Of a stretch of 64,000 nucleotides of DNA, positions 51,554-60,352 are shown in pieces (the stretch's first letter is position 1; each line of letters opens with the position of its first letter). The stretch lies in the NCBI GenBank assembly GCA_016234485.1, contig JACRBL010000023.1, forward strand, positions 40,948 to 104,947, given 5' to 3'. The stretch comes from Chloroflexota bacterium (lineage in GTDB: Bacteria > Chloroflexota > Anaerolineae > Anaerolineales > Villigracilaceae). Both the position numbers and the translations under genes were made by a program. The notes under the pieces were generated by a model. That model did no database searches and was not told the DNA's origin. It saw only the letters and a list, made by a program, of their open reading frames with translations.

Positions 51554-53340
51554 TAATCAACCGTCAGCGTCTTGGACAAATTCCTCGGGAAATCAGGATC
51601 GAACCCGCGCATCACGCTCATGTAATACGAAAGCAACTGCAACGGCAACACGCCCAGCAGCGCCGCGATCTGCGGATCGGACTTGGGGAGAACGATCACA
51701 TCGTCGGCATTGGCGCGCAGGCGGGTATCTTCTTCGGCGATGACAATCGTCCGTGCGCCGCGGACTTTCACTTCGTTGAGTCCGCTGATGATGAGCGGGT
51801 TCGCGCTTCCATCTGATACGAAGATAATGGGGAATCCCTTGCTCACCGCGGAGAGCGGTCCGTGTTTGAACTCGGTCGAGAGCATCCCTTCGCAGTGGGC
51901 GTAGGTGATCTCTTTCAACTTCAACGCGCCTTCCAAAGCAATCGGGTACGTCGCTCCGTAGCCGAGACAATACAAGTCGTTCCATTCGTTGATGTCTTTG
52001 GCGATGGCTTGAATCTGCGGCGCGACCATCTCAAGAGTCTTGTCCATCAGGTTGGGGATGATGTCCAACTCGTGCGTGTCACGTCCCGCCATCTTGTAGG
52101 CCAGATACAGGAACGTCACGACTTGGTTGGTGAATGTCTTCGTGGCGGGGACGCTGATCTCGTAGCCACAGCACAAGGGCAGGGAGAACGAGGTCGCTTT
52201 CGTCAACGTGGAGCCGACCACGTTCGCCAATCCAAAACATGCCATGCCTTTCGCCTCCGCGGCTTCGAGCGCGTTCAGCACATCCTTGGTCTCGCCCGAT
52301 TGGCTGACGAAAATGCCCACGTCATCGTGGTTCACCGTCGGTGCATATTGCGGGATGAACTGCGGCGCCAGCACAGGGATGACCGTCCGCCCTGCGAGTT
52401 GCGCGAAGTACACCGCTCCCACCGACGCGGCGTGGTAGCTCGTGCCGCACCCGATGAAATATAAATTGCGCGCCTTCTTCATCTTTTCAACGAGCGTGTC
52501 CACTTCGCGGTTGCCGTTCAATACATGCGACAACTCACGGGCGACTTGACTCTGCTCGTGGACTTCTTTCAACATGAAATGCGGATACCCGCCCTTCTGC
52601 ACCGCATCCATCGACTCCGTAACGGTTTCCTGCTTTCGATCGACCTTTTTCCCATCCTTGACCGACCGTACCTCAACCTTGTCGGCCCACAACGTGACGA
52701 TCTCTCCATCCTGCGGGCGGATGACTTCGCGCGTTAGTGGCAGGATCGAAGGCAGGTCAGACGAAACGCAGGTGAAGCCGTCGCCAATGCCGACGACCAT
52801 CCCTGAACCTTTTTTGAAGGCATAGAGCTTGTCGTCATTAGCGCGCCCGATGACGAAGGCATAATCGCCCTCGAGATCGCCATACGCCAGACGGATCGCG
52901 TCAATAAATTCATAGCCGCGATTGATATATCGCTCCACCGCGTGGACACACGTCTCGCCATCATTCTGCGAGCGGACGGTCATGCCCTCGGCAATGAACT
53001 GCTCGCGCAACTCGACATTGTTCACCACGTTGCCGTTGTGCGCGCCGACCATGTCGCCGTCCGAATCCAAGTGCGGTTGACTGTTGACCTGCGACGGTTC
53101 GCCGAAGGTCGCCCAGCGCAACTGCGTGATGCCGCGCTGTCCGCGCATTTCGCCGATGTTGTACTTGGCTGCGACCGAGTCTACTTTGCCCGTGTCTTTT
53201 CGCAGGTCAATTTTGCCGTCGTTGATGGTCGCCGCGCCGACAGAGTCGTAGCCGCGATAGGTCAATCGCTCCGCCGCCGCGATCAAAATGGGGCCGAGCG
53301 CTTCTTCTTTGTTGCTGACGTAACCGAAAATTCCGCACAT
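51553..53340 (-). CDS. glmS: Glutamine-fructose-6-phosphate aminotransferase (isomerizing)
   Basis: Enzyme of 595 aa making glucosamine 6-phosphate from fructose 6-phosphate and glutamine, the first step to UDP-GlcNAc. Catalytic Cys2 starts the class II amidotransferase domain (MCGIFGYVS), with RWATFGEP and AHNGNVVN. Two SIS domains follow, with GCGTSYHAA, VSQSGETKD, EGALKLKEITYAH and the C-terminal PRNLSKTLTVD. Residues for both half-reactions look intact. GAAGGAAC precedes the ATG. A terminator hairpin sits only 26 bp upstream of the ATG. Confidence 0.95.
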   Translation of the reverse strand: MCGIFGYVSNKEEALGPILIAAAERLTYRGYDSVGAATINDGKIDLRKDTGKVDSVAAKYNIGEMRGQRGITQLRWATFGEPSQVNSQPHLDSDGDMVGAHNGNVVNNVELREQFIAEGMTVRSQNDGETCVHAVERYINRGYEFIDAIRLAYGDLEGDYAFVIGRANDDKLYAFKKGSGMVVGIGDGFTCVSSDLPSILPLTREVIRPQDGEIVTLWADKVEVRSVKDGKKVDRKQETVTESMDAVQKGGYPHFMLKEVHEQSQVARELSHVLNGNREVDTLVEKMKKARNLYFIGCGTSYHAASVGAVYFAQLAGRTVIPVLAPQFIPQYAPTVNHDDVGIFVSQSGETKDVLNALEAAEAKGMACFGLANVVGSTLTKATSFSLPLCCGYEISVPATKTFTNQVVTFLYLAYKMAGRDTHELDIIPNLMDKTLEMVAPQIQAIAKDINEWNDLYCLGYGATYPIALEGALKLKEITYAHCEGMLSTEFKHGPLSAVSKGFPIIFVSDGSANPLIISGLNEVKVRGARTIVIAEEDTRLRANADDVIVLPKSDPQIAALLGVLPLQLLSYYMSVMRGFDPDFPRNLSKTLTVD

Positions 53341-53365
53341 GGATTTGTTCCTTCAAGAGAAGATG

Positions 53366-53391
53366 AGAAAAAACCGCCAGGATTGGCGGTT
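53366..53391 (-). terminator. Rho-independent terminator between the toxin pseudogene and glmS
   Basis: Minus strand AACCGCCA-atcc-TGGCGGTT followed by TTTTCTC, a classic stem plus U tract. It ends the antitoxin/toxin transcript just 26 bp before the glmS ATG, so it could also attenuate read-through into glmS. Confidence 0.8.
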
Positions 53392-53401
53392 GATTCAGTT
53401 G

Positions 53402-53662
53402 TTAGATATTTCTTTCATAATCATCGTGACTACCGATCCAAAACCAGGTTACCGTATCATCCTTCATTTTGCCCAGGGCACGAATGCCGCGTGTAATCCG
53501 AACAGACCAAGTTCCTTCTTGTGAATTGACGTTCTTGAAGCGAAGGGATGGATGAAATGGATTTTCTGCCCACAACATAAACGCTTTCCGTGCGCGCTCC
53601 TTTGTAACTTTATCGAGGGTTTCATACGCGCTTCAGAAGGAAGGTAGTGTGGCCGATTTCAT
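53402..53662 (-). pseudogene. RelE/ParE-like toxin with an in-frame TGA
   Basis: The frame reads MKSATLPSF, TGA, then SAYETLDKVTKERARKAFMLWAENPFHPSLRF, WSVRITRGIRALGK and WFWIGSHDDYERNI, all typical of the 85-aa RelE/ParE-type mRNA-interferase family. The TGA at 53633-53635 sits where relatives have Trp (TGG), one base away. ATGA overlap with the antitoxin stop shows the original operon. The toxin is probably inactive, unless this is a sequencing error or the protein restarts downstream. Confidence 0.8.
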
Positions 53663-53889
53663 AACCGACTGAAATCCATCGGCTCAGACTTTCCTTCTGC
53701 AATCTGGCGCTCTGCCTCTCGAGCGCGATACGCGAGTTTATCCTGCGTGCGCGCAAACGCCTGATCCCATCGTTCCTCGTCTTCCAAATCCGCTAAATAT
53801 TCGCGCAAATGGTCGGCGAGTTGATTTTGTCGAACTTCGGGCAAATCCTCAATCATTTTCAAGATAGTTGTAAAAGCGGGGGAAACCAT
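53659..53889 (-). CDS. Antitoxin-like protein
   Basis: Protein of 76 aa, helical and acidic: MVSPAFTTILKMIEDLPEVRQNQLADHLREYLADLEDEERWD then a C-terminal ARTQDKLAYRAREAERQIAEG. It overlaps the toxin frame by four bases (ATGA) and precedes it, the usual antitoxin-first order. No DNA-binding fold is obvious; it may be a short helical neutralising antitoxin. Confidence 0.7.
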   Translation of the reverse strand: MVSPAFTTILKMIEDLPEVRQNQLADHLREYLADLEDEERWDQAFARTQDKLAYRAREAERQIAEGKSEPMDFSRL

Positions 53890-53956
53890 TTTTACTCCTT
53901 GTTTTCTCGGCTCTCTTAACGATTGGAATTATACAACCATATCCACGCCAGTCAGT

Positions 53957-54511
53957 CTACTTGTTTCGTTTTTTTTGCTTCACCTTCAAGACCAGCCACA
54001 TCACGAAAAAGGGAATCCCCAGCACGAAGGCAATGAGGAGGAAGCACAGGTTGAACAATTCGGCGTACGCGTAACGCTCATGTTCCCACGTCCAGACTTT
54101 GCCATTTTCGAGCAGGACGACTTCGAGATGATAGGCTGATTCCATGTTGATGCAATTCTCGCGGACGCGCGAGGTAGCTTTGCCAGGTGGCGGCAGGACG
54201 AGGTATTTCCCGCCGTCGGGAGTGCATCCCACCCCGATGGCGGGACTCCCCGAAGGCTGATCCGCTTGAACCCAATCGGAGGGGGATTGATACGTCCCGT
54301 AGCGGAACTCGTAACGCGTCCCGTTTGAGGCGCTGGCGAGGATCTCACCCGCCGTCCCGAGATCGAGACGCGTCAACGCTTCGGGTGGGGCGGGGGCGCG
54401 CTCCCAGCGAGTCAGAATCCCGGGCCAGACCATGGTCAGCACGGCGCATCCGCAGACGATGGTCATCCAAACGGAGCCGATGAGGAGGAAGGAACGCGCC
54501 GCAGGTTTCAA
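53957..54511 (-). CDS. Two-TM membrane protein of unknown function
   Basis: Protein of 184 aa starting from TTG at 54511 (LKPAARSFLLIGSVWM), one base after the stop of the ferritin-like/VIT1 gene; the in-frame ATG at 54577 would lie inside that gene. TM1 covers about 7-32, and a second TM (AELFNLCFLLIAFVLGIPFFVMWLVL) lies near the end before KVKQKKRNK. The middle is an extracytoplasmic domain of about 120 aa. The tight spacing suggests co-expression with the VIT1-type gene. No family recognised. Confidence 0.6.
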   Translation of the reverse strand: MKPAARSFLLIGSVWMTIVCGCAVLTMVWPGILTRWERAPAPPEALTRLDLGTAGEILASASNGTRYEFRYGTYQSPSDWVQADQPSGSPAIGVGCTPDGGKYLVLPPPGKATSRVRENCINMESAYHLEVVLLENGKVWTWEHERYAYAELFNLCFLLIAFVLGIPFFVMWLVLKVKQKKRNK

Positions 54512-54512
54512 G

Positions 54513-55388
54513 TTACACCTCAATCCCCAGCCACAAACGAATGAGATATCCGATCCCAAAACTGAACGCGGCCACACTCAAACTGAGAACCGCCATTTCG
54601 GTAAATCGTTCGCGGAAGGATTCGCCCTTTGCCACGGAAATGTAGTAATTGAAGACCGCGATGATGATGACTCCCGTCGTCAACGCGATGACGAGATCGA
54701 GCAGATACGTTTCAGGGCTGACGAGATACGGCAAAACGAGCAGGCTGACGGTGAAGATGTAGGCGATGCCCGTGTAAATCGCGGCGCGCACGGGATGCTT
54801 GTCCGTTTTTTCGGAACGGGTGGAGAGATACTCCGACGCGGCCATCGAAAGCGAGGCGGCGATGCCCGTGATGAGTCCCGAAAGAGCGATCAACTTTCCG
54901 TTTTGGAGGGCCAGCGTCAGTCCCGCGAGCGCGCCCGTCAATTCCACCAGCGCGTCGTTCAGTCCGAGCACGACCGAGCCAGCGTAGCGCAGTCGCTCCT
55001 CGTCCAGCATTTCAAGCAGTTGATGCTCGTGCTGGTCCTCTTCATCGTGATATTGCTTCGCTTCGGGGATAATCGCGGCGACCGCCTCGTAATTCACCTG
55101 CGCCTTTTCCTCGCCCATCTCCATCAACTTGACGCCGAAGGTGAAGCCGAACACGAGGCTCACCAGATAGTAAAACCAAATTTTGAATTGATCGGGCTTC
55201 ACTTCCTGCCCGCTATATTTTTTCCAGCCATGATAATGACGCAGTTCATCGTCCGCGATCTGTTGCAGGATTTTCGCGTTGCCTGGCGTACTGATCTTCT
55301 TCGCGAGTTTGCTGTAGATATGATGTTCGGTGATCTCGGTGCGCTGAAAGATCAGAATTTTTTGTCGAATGTTTTCGGTGAGTTGCAT
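54513..55388 (-). CDS. Ferritin-like domain fused to VIT1/CCC1-type transporter
   Basis: Membrane protein of 291 aa. Residues 1-75 form a rubrerythrin/ferritin-like helical domain with E and H residues (RTEITEHHIYSKLAKK, QQIADDELRHYHGWKKY) that would bind iron. A VIT1/CCC1 membrane domain follows from about 75: VLGLNDALVELTGALAGLTLAL, SMAASEYLSTRSE and three further TMs, for iron or manganese export. Similar fusions (MbfA) export iron in other bacteria. A TTG-start membrane protein follows at once. Confidence 0.9.
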   Translation of the reverse strand: MQLTENIRQKILIFQRTEITEHHIYSKLAKKISTPGNAKILQQIADDELRHYHGWKKYSGQEVKPDQFKIWFYYLVSLVFGFTFGVKLMEMGEEKAQVNYEAVAAIIPEAKQYHDEEDQHEHQLLEMLDEERLRYAGSVVLGLNDALVELTGALAGLTLALQNGKLIALSGLITGIAASLSMAASEYLSTRSEKTDKHPVRAAIYTGIAYIFTVSLLVLPYLVSPETYLLDLVIALTTGVIIIAVFNYYISVAKGESFRERFTEMAVLSLSVAAFSFGIGYLIRLWLGIEV

Positions 55389-55429
55389 ATGGTCTCCTTA
55401 TTTTCCCGTATTGTAACTCACCTTGCTTT

Positions 55430-56305
55430 TTACTTCCCCAACAACCACTCATCGAAAAAGCCGATCAATCGTTTTCTGTAACGACGCGGGTTGGCGTGGT
55501 AAATCTGCTGATGCGGGACGCTCTCTTCCACCCACAAGAACTTTGGCTCGCGCGCCGCGTTGTAGAGACGTTCCCCCGCGTCGGGCGGCGCGACTTTGTC
55601 CGCCGCGCTGTGGACGATGTAGACCGGCCGCGGGCTGATGCGCGCGATCGCGTCCACGGGACGGAGGTCGTGGAGCGAGATGCCCGTCCGAATCTCGACC
55701 AGAATCTTCGCCAGCGGATTGAGGACGGGGTAGGGGACGAGGTAATCGAACTCGTCTTCCATCGCTGCGAAGGAACTATCCACGAATAACGCTTCGATCT
55801 CTGGATATTGGGCGGCCGCGCGGATCAACGTGGCCGCGCCCATCGAGCCGCCCCACGCTCCGACGCGCGTCACATTGGGTTGCGCCAGCGCGTAATCGAG
55901 AGCGGCTTTCACGTCCAACACTTCCAGGTAGCCGACTGTGGAAATCTCGCCGTCGCTTTCGCCGTGAGCGCGCGCATCCCAGGCGAGGACGCCGTATCCA
56001 CTGCGCGCCAGCATCTCGTACACCCATTCGGGACGCTGGTCGCCGAAGCCGTGCGCCACGAGGATCACAGCCGTCCCCTTGCGCGGCGGCGTGTACCACG
56101 CGGCCAGGCGGACTCCGTCCGAGGTGTGCAAATCCACTTCTTGATAGGGAATGTTGAACTTGCGGAGCGTCTTCCCCTGCGGAATGTTGCGCGGCGGGCG
56201 CAGAATCTGATCCACTTCGTAATATCCAACCGCGAGAAACAGGAACGTGAAAACCAGAATGATTCTGGCGGCGTGCCTCAAAAAGGTTTTTGTTCGCGTT
56301 TTCAT
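55430..56305 (-). CDS. Alpha/beta hydrolase, membrane-anchored
   Basis: Serine hydrolase of 291 aa with an N-terminal anchor (IILVFTFLFLAVGYYEV, about 14-30). The oxyanion turn is LVAHGFGDQRPEW, the nucleophile elbow GAWGGSMGAAT, the acid likely in VHSAADKVAPP and the base His in VPHQQIYHA. This is the bem46/FrsA-like branch, whose substrates are usually esters or thioesters on the outer face. The ATG at 56305 is preferred over an in-frame one at 56365. Confidence 0.88.
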   Translation of the reverse strand: MKTRTKTFLRHAARIILVFTFLFLAVGYYEVDQILRPPRNIPQGKTLRKFNIPYQEVDLHTSDGVRLAAWYTPPRKGTAVILVAHGFGDQRPEWVYEMLARSGYGVLAWDARAHGESDGEISTVGYLEVLDVKAALDYALAQPNVTRVGAWGGSMGAATLIRAAAQYPEIEALFVDSSFAAMEDEFDYLVPYPVLNPLAKILVEIRTGISLHDLRPVDAIARISPRPVYIVHSAADKVAPPDAGERLYNAAREPKFLWVEESVPHQQIYHANPRRYRKRLIGFFDEWLLGK

Positions 56306-56411
56306 GGCGAAAATTTTAGTCCGCGAGCATGAGTGAAAAATAAGAGTTGCGATGCTCGATGTCATTCGCCTGTTCTGCGGCAGTTCGATTTGTTTGGCAA
56401 TTCGTGCCGCA

Positions 56412-56432
56412 TCCAGCAGTGCAACTGCTGGA
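56412..56432. repeat. CAGCAGT palindrome, third copy
   Basis: TCCAGCAGT-gca-ACTGCTGGA, a 9-bp perfect stem, upstream of the META-domain gene. Same core as at 34406-34424 and 39778-39798. Confidence 0.7.
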
Positions 56433-56498
56433 GAACGATCAAAGGATGGTCAAAGGAACTTTTCGCGCTGGCCTTCGTCAACAAGGAAACGGATCATC

Positions 56499-56927
56499 AT
56501 GGAGAAGAAAATGGAAAAATCTTTTTTACTAATGGTCGCTTCGATCCTCCTCGTGGGGATGACGTTGGCGGCCTGTGCGGGCGGCGCGTCCGCGGATATT
56601 GTCGGCGAGTGGCGGCTGGTTTCGTTTGGCCCCGCCTCCAGTCCAAGAGATGCCGCGGGGGAGACGTCCATCAATTTTGGCGCGGATGGTCAAATGGCAG
56701 GTAACGTCGGATGTAATTCCTTCGGCGGCGAGTATAAAGTTTCGGGCATGAAAATCGAGTTTGGCCCCATCATGTCCACGCTGATGGCGTGCATGGACAC
56801 GATCGGCGACCAGGAAAGCGCGACCTTTGCCGTGTTCGCCAACACCGCCACGTTCGCGTTGACAGGCGACACGCTGACGATCACCTCGGCGGATGCGAGC
56901 ATGGTGGTGGTGTTGGCGAGGAAGTAG
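56499..56927 (+). CDS. META-domain (HslJ-like) lipoprotein
   Basis: Lipoprotein of 142 aa. The lipobox TLAACAGG puts the anchor near Cys26. The META domain follows: GEWRLVSFGPA, INFGADGQMAGNVGCNSFGG, and TFALTGDTLTITS, the usual strand order. HslJ-like proteins are linked to envelope stress and novobiocin resistance in E. coli; the role here is unknown. ATG 56499 is used; ATG 56511 is an alternative. A terminator follows. Confidence 0.85.
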   Translation: MEKKMEKSFLLMVASILLVGMTLAACAGGASADIVGEWRLVSFGPASSPRDAAGETSINFGADGQMAGNVGCNSFGGEYKVSGMKIEFGPIMSTLMACMDTIGDQESATFAVFANTATFALTGDTLTITSADASMVVVLARK

Positions 56928-56951
56928 ACTCGGTTTTGTTTTGGGTTAATC

Positions 56952-56985
56952 AAAAGCCTCGAAGAATAATCTTCGAGGCTTTTTT
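56952..56985 (+). terminator. Rho-independent terminator after the META lipoprotein
   Basis: AGCCTCGAAG pairs with CTTCGAGGCT over a six-base loop, followed by TTTTT. The mirror A run allows function on the other strand too. Confidence 0.85.
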
Positions 56986-57071
56986 GATCCGAACCGCTGA
57001 TTCACGCGAAATACCCATCGCTGTTACAATTCGCCTTGTATTGTGTGTTCTTTCACAGAAAGGCGATTTCG

Positions 57072-59105
57072 ATGAAAACTCTTTCAAGGTTTGCATCCGT
57101 CCTCATCCTGGTGGCGCTGGTTGCCCTGAGATTTGTCCAACCTGTGCAGGCGGCGGATCCGAATTTTTCCGCCTTGAGCGTCTTGCGATATGCTCCATCG
57201 GGCCTCTACACCAACCAGTCTTCCGTCCAGTTTTCGGTGATGTTTTCCGAACCCGTGGATGGCGCAACGGTGGACGTAAGTGACTTTGCGGTGGCGAGCG
57301 CTTTCGGCGCGGTCATCTCTTCGGTGACGCCCGATCCGTTGAGCAGTGGAGCAGGGTATTTTGTAACGGTGGGGAGTTTTACCGCGGAAGGTTTGATCAG
57401 CGTGAATGTGCTTGCTGGGGGAATCAATAACGAGGCGGGGCAACCGCTACTGACAGGGTTTTCCGGCGGCGAACAGTTCAACATTGATTTCACTCCGCCC
57501 GTAGTGAATACCTTTACCGCGCTCTGGCTGACCTCCAGCCTCGATATTCCCATCACCTCTTTTGGCGTCAGCGATTTTAATTCGGGCGTGGCGGGCTATC
57601 TCATTAGCAGAATTCCCACGCCTCCAGCAGTTGACGACAGCGGTTGGAGCGCGAGCGCGCCCACGACCTTTCACGTGACCGGCGATGGATATTACATCCT
57701 CTATCCGTGGGCGAAGGATGCGGCGGGCAACGTCTCGTCGGTGTATGGAACGCCCGTCACCGTCTTCGTTGACTCCACCGCGCCGATCGTCAACACGTTT
57801 ACTGCGACCACGCCCAGCGCCAGCCTCGATATTCCCATCACAGACTTTGCCGCCTGGGACAATCGCTATGTGGTCGGCTTTTTGATCACCGAGTCAGCCA
57901 CGACGCCTGAGGCGGGTAGCCCCGACTGGACATCCCCGCCGCCGACGACATTTCACGTGGCCGTCCCAGGTCCGCACACGCTTTACCCATGGGCGAGGGA
58001 TGCGGCCGGTAACGTTTCGGCAGTTTTCGGCTCGGGCGTGACGGTCAACGTGGAGTTGTGCAACATCGTCGTCACCAACAACGCGGATAGCGGCCCTGGC
58101 TCGCTGCGTCAGGCGCTTGCGGACGTTTGCGCGGGCGGGAAGATCACATTTGCCAATAGTTACACCATCACGCTTGCCAGCCAACTTACAGTAAACAAGG
58201 CCGTCACCATCACCGGCAGGGGCGCGGCGTATACCATCATCCAGGCGAGCGCCACGCCCAACACGGCCACCCAGCGCGTCTTTGAAGTGACCAGCGCCGG
58301 CAACCTGACCCTGAATCGCGTGACCGTGAGGAATGGTCGTTGCGCCGGCTCTTGTGGCGTCACTAGTGGAAATAGCGGAGGCGGCATCCTCAACTCTGGC
58401 ACGCTGAAAGCGGTGAACAGCGCTTTCTCCGGTAACTCGGCGGGCAGGAACGGCGGCGGCATCTACAATAAATCCGGCGCCGTGACGGTGATAAACAGCG
58501 TCTTCTCTGGCAACTCTGCTACCTTTGATGGCGGCGGTATCTACAATAAGTCTGGCGCTATGGCGGTGACAAACAGTGTCTTCTCCGCGAACTCGGCGGG
58601 CAGGAACGGCGGCGGCATCTTCAACAAACTCACATTGCGCCTGATCAACAGCACATTCTCCGGCAACTCGGCTGTCAACAACGGTGGAGGCGTTTATACC
58701 GACACCGGTACGCTCACTTTGAAAAACACCATCCTTGCCAACAGCCCCAGCGGTGGAGATTGTCGCAAAGGAAGCGGCGCCATCGCCACGTCCCACAACC
58801 TGATCGAAGGCATCGGCGCCAACGCCTGCGGCATCGTGAACGGTGCGAACGGCAACATCGTGGGGGTTGACCCCAAACTCGGCGCGCTAAAAAATAACGG
58901 CGGCCCCACCAAGACGATGGCGTTGCTGGCCGGTTCCCCGGCGCTGGGCGCAGGCGATAACGCCGTTTGCGCGGCGGCCCCGGTCAACGGCAAGGATCAG
59001 CGTGGACAAACGCGTCCACAAGGCGACCCCGCCTGCGACATCGGCTCGTTTGAATCGGGCTTGTTGGCGTCCATTATTGCCGCGATCATCCATTACGTTT
59101 GGTAG
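57072..59105 (+). CDS. Secreted beta-helix protein, choice-of-anchor Q type
   Basis: Exported protein of 677 aa. A signal peptide ends near VQAADP. The N-terminal third has an SbsA-like Ig domain (VQFSVMFSEPVDGATVDVSDF) and two Ig-like repeats with P(T/S)TFHV and YPWA(K/R)DAAGNVS. A right-handed beta-helix follows, opening VTNNADSGPGSLRQALADVCAGGKITF and containing repeats NSVFSGNSA..(N/D)GGGI(Y/F)N. The C-terminal choice-of-anchor Q region (GGPTKTMALLAGSPAL, DQRGQTRPQG..CDIGSFE) ends in a short hydrophobic tail. Likely cell-surface or adhesin-like. Confidence 0.9.
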   Translation: MKTLSRFASVLILVALVALRFVQPVQAADPNFSALSVLRYAPSGLYTNQSSVQFSVMFSEPVDGATVDVSDFAVASAFGAVISSVTPDPLSSGAGYFVTVGSFTAEGLISVNVLAGGINNEAGQPLLTGFSGGEQFNIDFTPPVVNTFTALWLTSSLDIPITSFGVSDFNSGVAGYLISRIPTPPAVDDSGWSASAPTTFHVTGDGYYILYPWAKDAAGNVSSVYGTPVTVFVDSTAPIVNTFTATTPSASLDIPITDFAAWDNRYVVGFLITESATTPEAGSPDWTSPPPTTFHVAVPGPHTLYPWARDAAGNVSAVFGSGVTVNVELCNIVVTNNADSGPGSLRQALADVCAGGKITFANSYTITLASQLTVNKAVTITGRGAAYTIIQASATPNTATQRVFEVTSAGNLTLNRVTVRNGRCAGSCGVTSGNSGGGILNSGTLKAVNSAFSGNSAGRNGGGIYNKSGAVTVINSVFSGNSATFDGGGIYNKSGAMAVTNSVFSANSAGRNGGGIFNKLTLRLINSTFSGNSAVNNGGGVYTDTGTLTLKNTILANSPSGGDCRKGSGAIATSHNLIEGIGANACGIVNGANGNIVGVDPKLGALKNNGGPTKTMALLAGSPALGAGDNAVCAAAPVNGKDQRGQTRPQGDPACDIGSFESGLLASIIAAIIHYVW

Positions 59106-59119
59106 TCGCTTGTTGAAAA

Positions 59120-59159
59120 AAAGGAGACAGTCACATTCATGGTGGCTGTCTCTTTTTTG
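59120..59159 (+). terminator. Terminator after the beta-helix gene
   Basis: GAGACAGTCAC pairs with GTGGCTGTCTC (one G-T pair), followed by TTTTTT. Confidence 0.85.
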
Positions 59160-59218
59160 ATTCCATACGAGGCGCTTACCATTAACATGCAGAAATGCTA
59201 GATAAGCCATCCATAATC

Positions 59219-59782
59219 TTATGACTTCCATTCACTCCGTAGCAGGGCGAAAAGGGAATGGTCATAAAATTTTCCATCCAAATAAAAATAATCACGAAGA
59301 ACGCCTTCTTGTTTGAAGCCCAGTCTCTGCAATAGTTGAATGGAGCGATGATTCTCGACATACACCAGCGCTTCAATCCGATTTAATTTCATTTGCTCAA
59401 ACCCATGGGAGATGACCGCCCGCAGAGATTCCAGCATATACCCTTGTCCCCAAAAGCTGGGACTTAAATCATATCCAATCTCAGCGCGAAAGTAGCGTTT
59501 GTCCCATTTATGGAAACCACACGTGCCAATCGGTTGACCGTCGGATTTCCGAATCATGATCCAGCGATTGTGGGTTTTTCCTTCTGGCTCTAAATAGAAT
59601 TCGATGATCTCCTGGGCTTGAGCGTACTCTGTCAAAGGGGCTTCGTCCATGAGATATTGGGACACTGCCGAAGCGCTGAAATACTGGAAAACAAAATCGG
59701 CGTCTTCCAGCGTCATTTGCCGCAAGATCAAACGCTCGGTTTCCAGGGTGGGAAAGTTAATAGGGCTCATGTTTTCAGTCAT
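59219..59782 (-). CDS. GNAT N-acetyltransferase, RimJ/RimL-like
   Basis: Acetyl-CoA-dependent acetyltransferase of 187 aa. LETERLILRQMTLEDADFVFQYF is the typical N-terminus, AEIGYDLSPSFWGQGYMLESLRAVI contains the pantetheine-binding R/Q..G.G..(A/S) turn, and VENHRSIQLLQRLGFKQEGVLRDYFY is the C-terminal motif. This group modifies ribosomal protein N-termini, antibiotics or small amines; substrate unknown. Confidence 0.88.
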   Translation of the reverse strand: MTENMSPINFPTLETERLILRQMTLEDADFVFQYFSASAVSQYLMDEAPLTEYAQAQEIIEFYLEPEGKTHNRWIMIRKSDGQPIGTCGFHKWDKRYFRAEIGYDLSPSFWGQGYMLESLRAVISHGFEQMKLNRIEALVYVENHRSIQLLQRLGFKQEGVLRDYFYLDGKFYDHSLFALLRSEWKS

Positions 59783-59836
59783 TGTCAGTCATCCATTTGA
59801 AATCGCTTGAAGAGAATCCATCCACCCACCAACGCC

Positions 59837-60205
59837 TCATCCGCCCGCCGACCGCAGAATCTTCTCCATCGCCTTCCCCTTCGCGAGTTCATCAACCAGT
59901 TTGTCCAAATAGCGGATTTTTTGCATCAGCGGATCCTCAATCTCTTGCACGCGGACGCCGCACACCACGCCCTGAATCAGCGACGCATTTGGATTCATGG
60001 CTGGCGCCTGGGCGAAAAAGGTTTCAAAGTTATTCCCCTGCTCAATTTGCCGTTGCAGGCCTGCCTGGGTGTAGCCCGTCAACCAGCAGATGACCTGGTC
60101 AACTTCCGCTTTCGTACGATTCTTGCTTTCTGCTTTTTGAATGTAGAGTGGATAAACATTTGCAAATATATATCCAAAAACCCGTTGGTTAGACTTGTTG
60201 TTCAT
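59837..60205 (-). CDS. DUF2200 family protein
   Basis: Protein of 122 aa matching the DUF2200 pattern throughout: [38 protein letters not shown] as adjoining helices, then [56 protein letters not shown]. Full length. Function unknown for the family. Confidence 0.88.
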   Translation of the reverse strand: MNNKSNQRVFGYIFANVYPLYIQKAESKNRTKAEVDQVICWLTGYTQAGLQRQIEQGNNFETFFAQAPAMNPNASLIQGVVCGVRVQEIEDPLMQKIRYLDKLVDELAKGKAMEKILRSAGG

Positions 60206-60352
60206 TGATAAAAACTCCTCAAGATTTTTTGCTTAACAAGGTAACACCCGTCCCATCGCGTGGATGCTCCGTCGCAGCAGGGATGGCGAATTCGTCCAAA
60301 CAAAAAAACTTGCGATGTGGGGTGAGGGCGCAATACCAAAAATATGGTCAGC

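Noticed and set aside
53633..53635. Reading the toxin TGA as Trp or selenocysteine.
   Set aside because: All other genes read normally with TGA as stop, several use it as their terminator, and no SECIS-like hairpin is evident after the codon.
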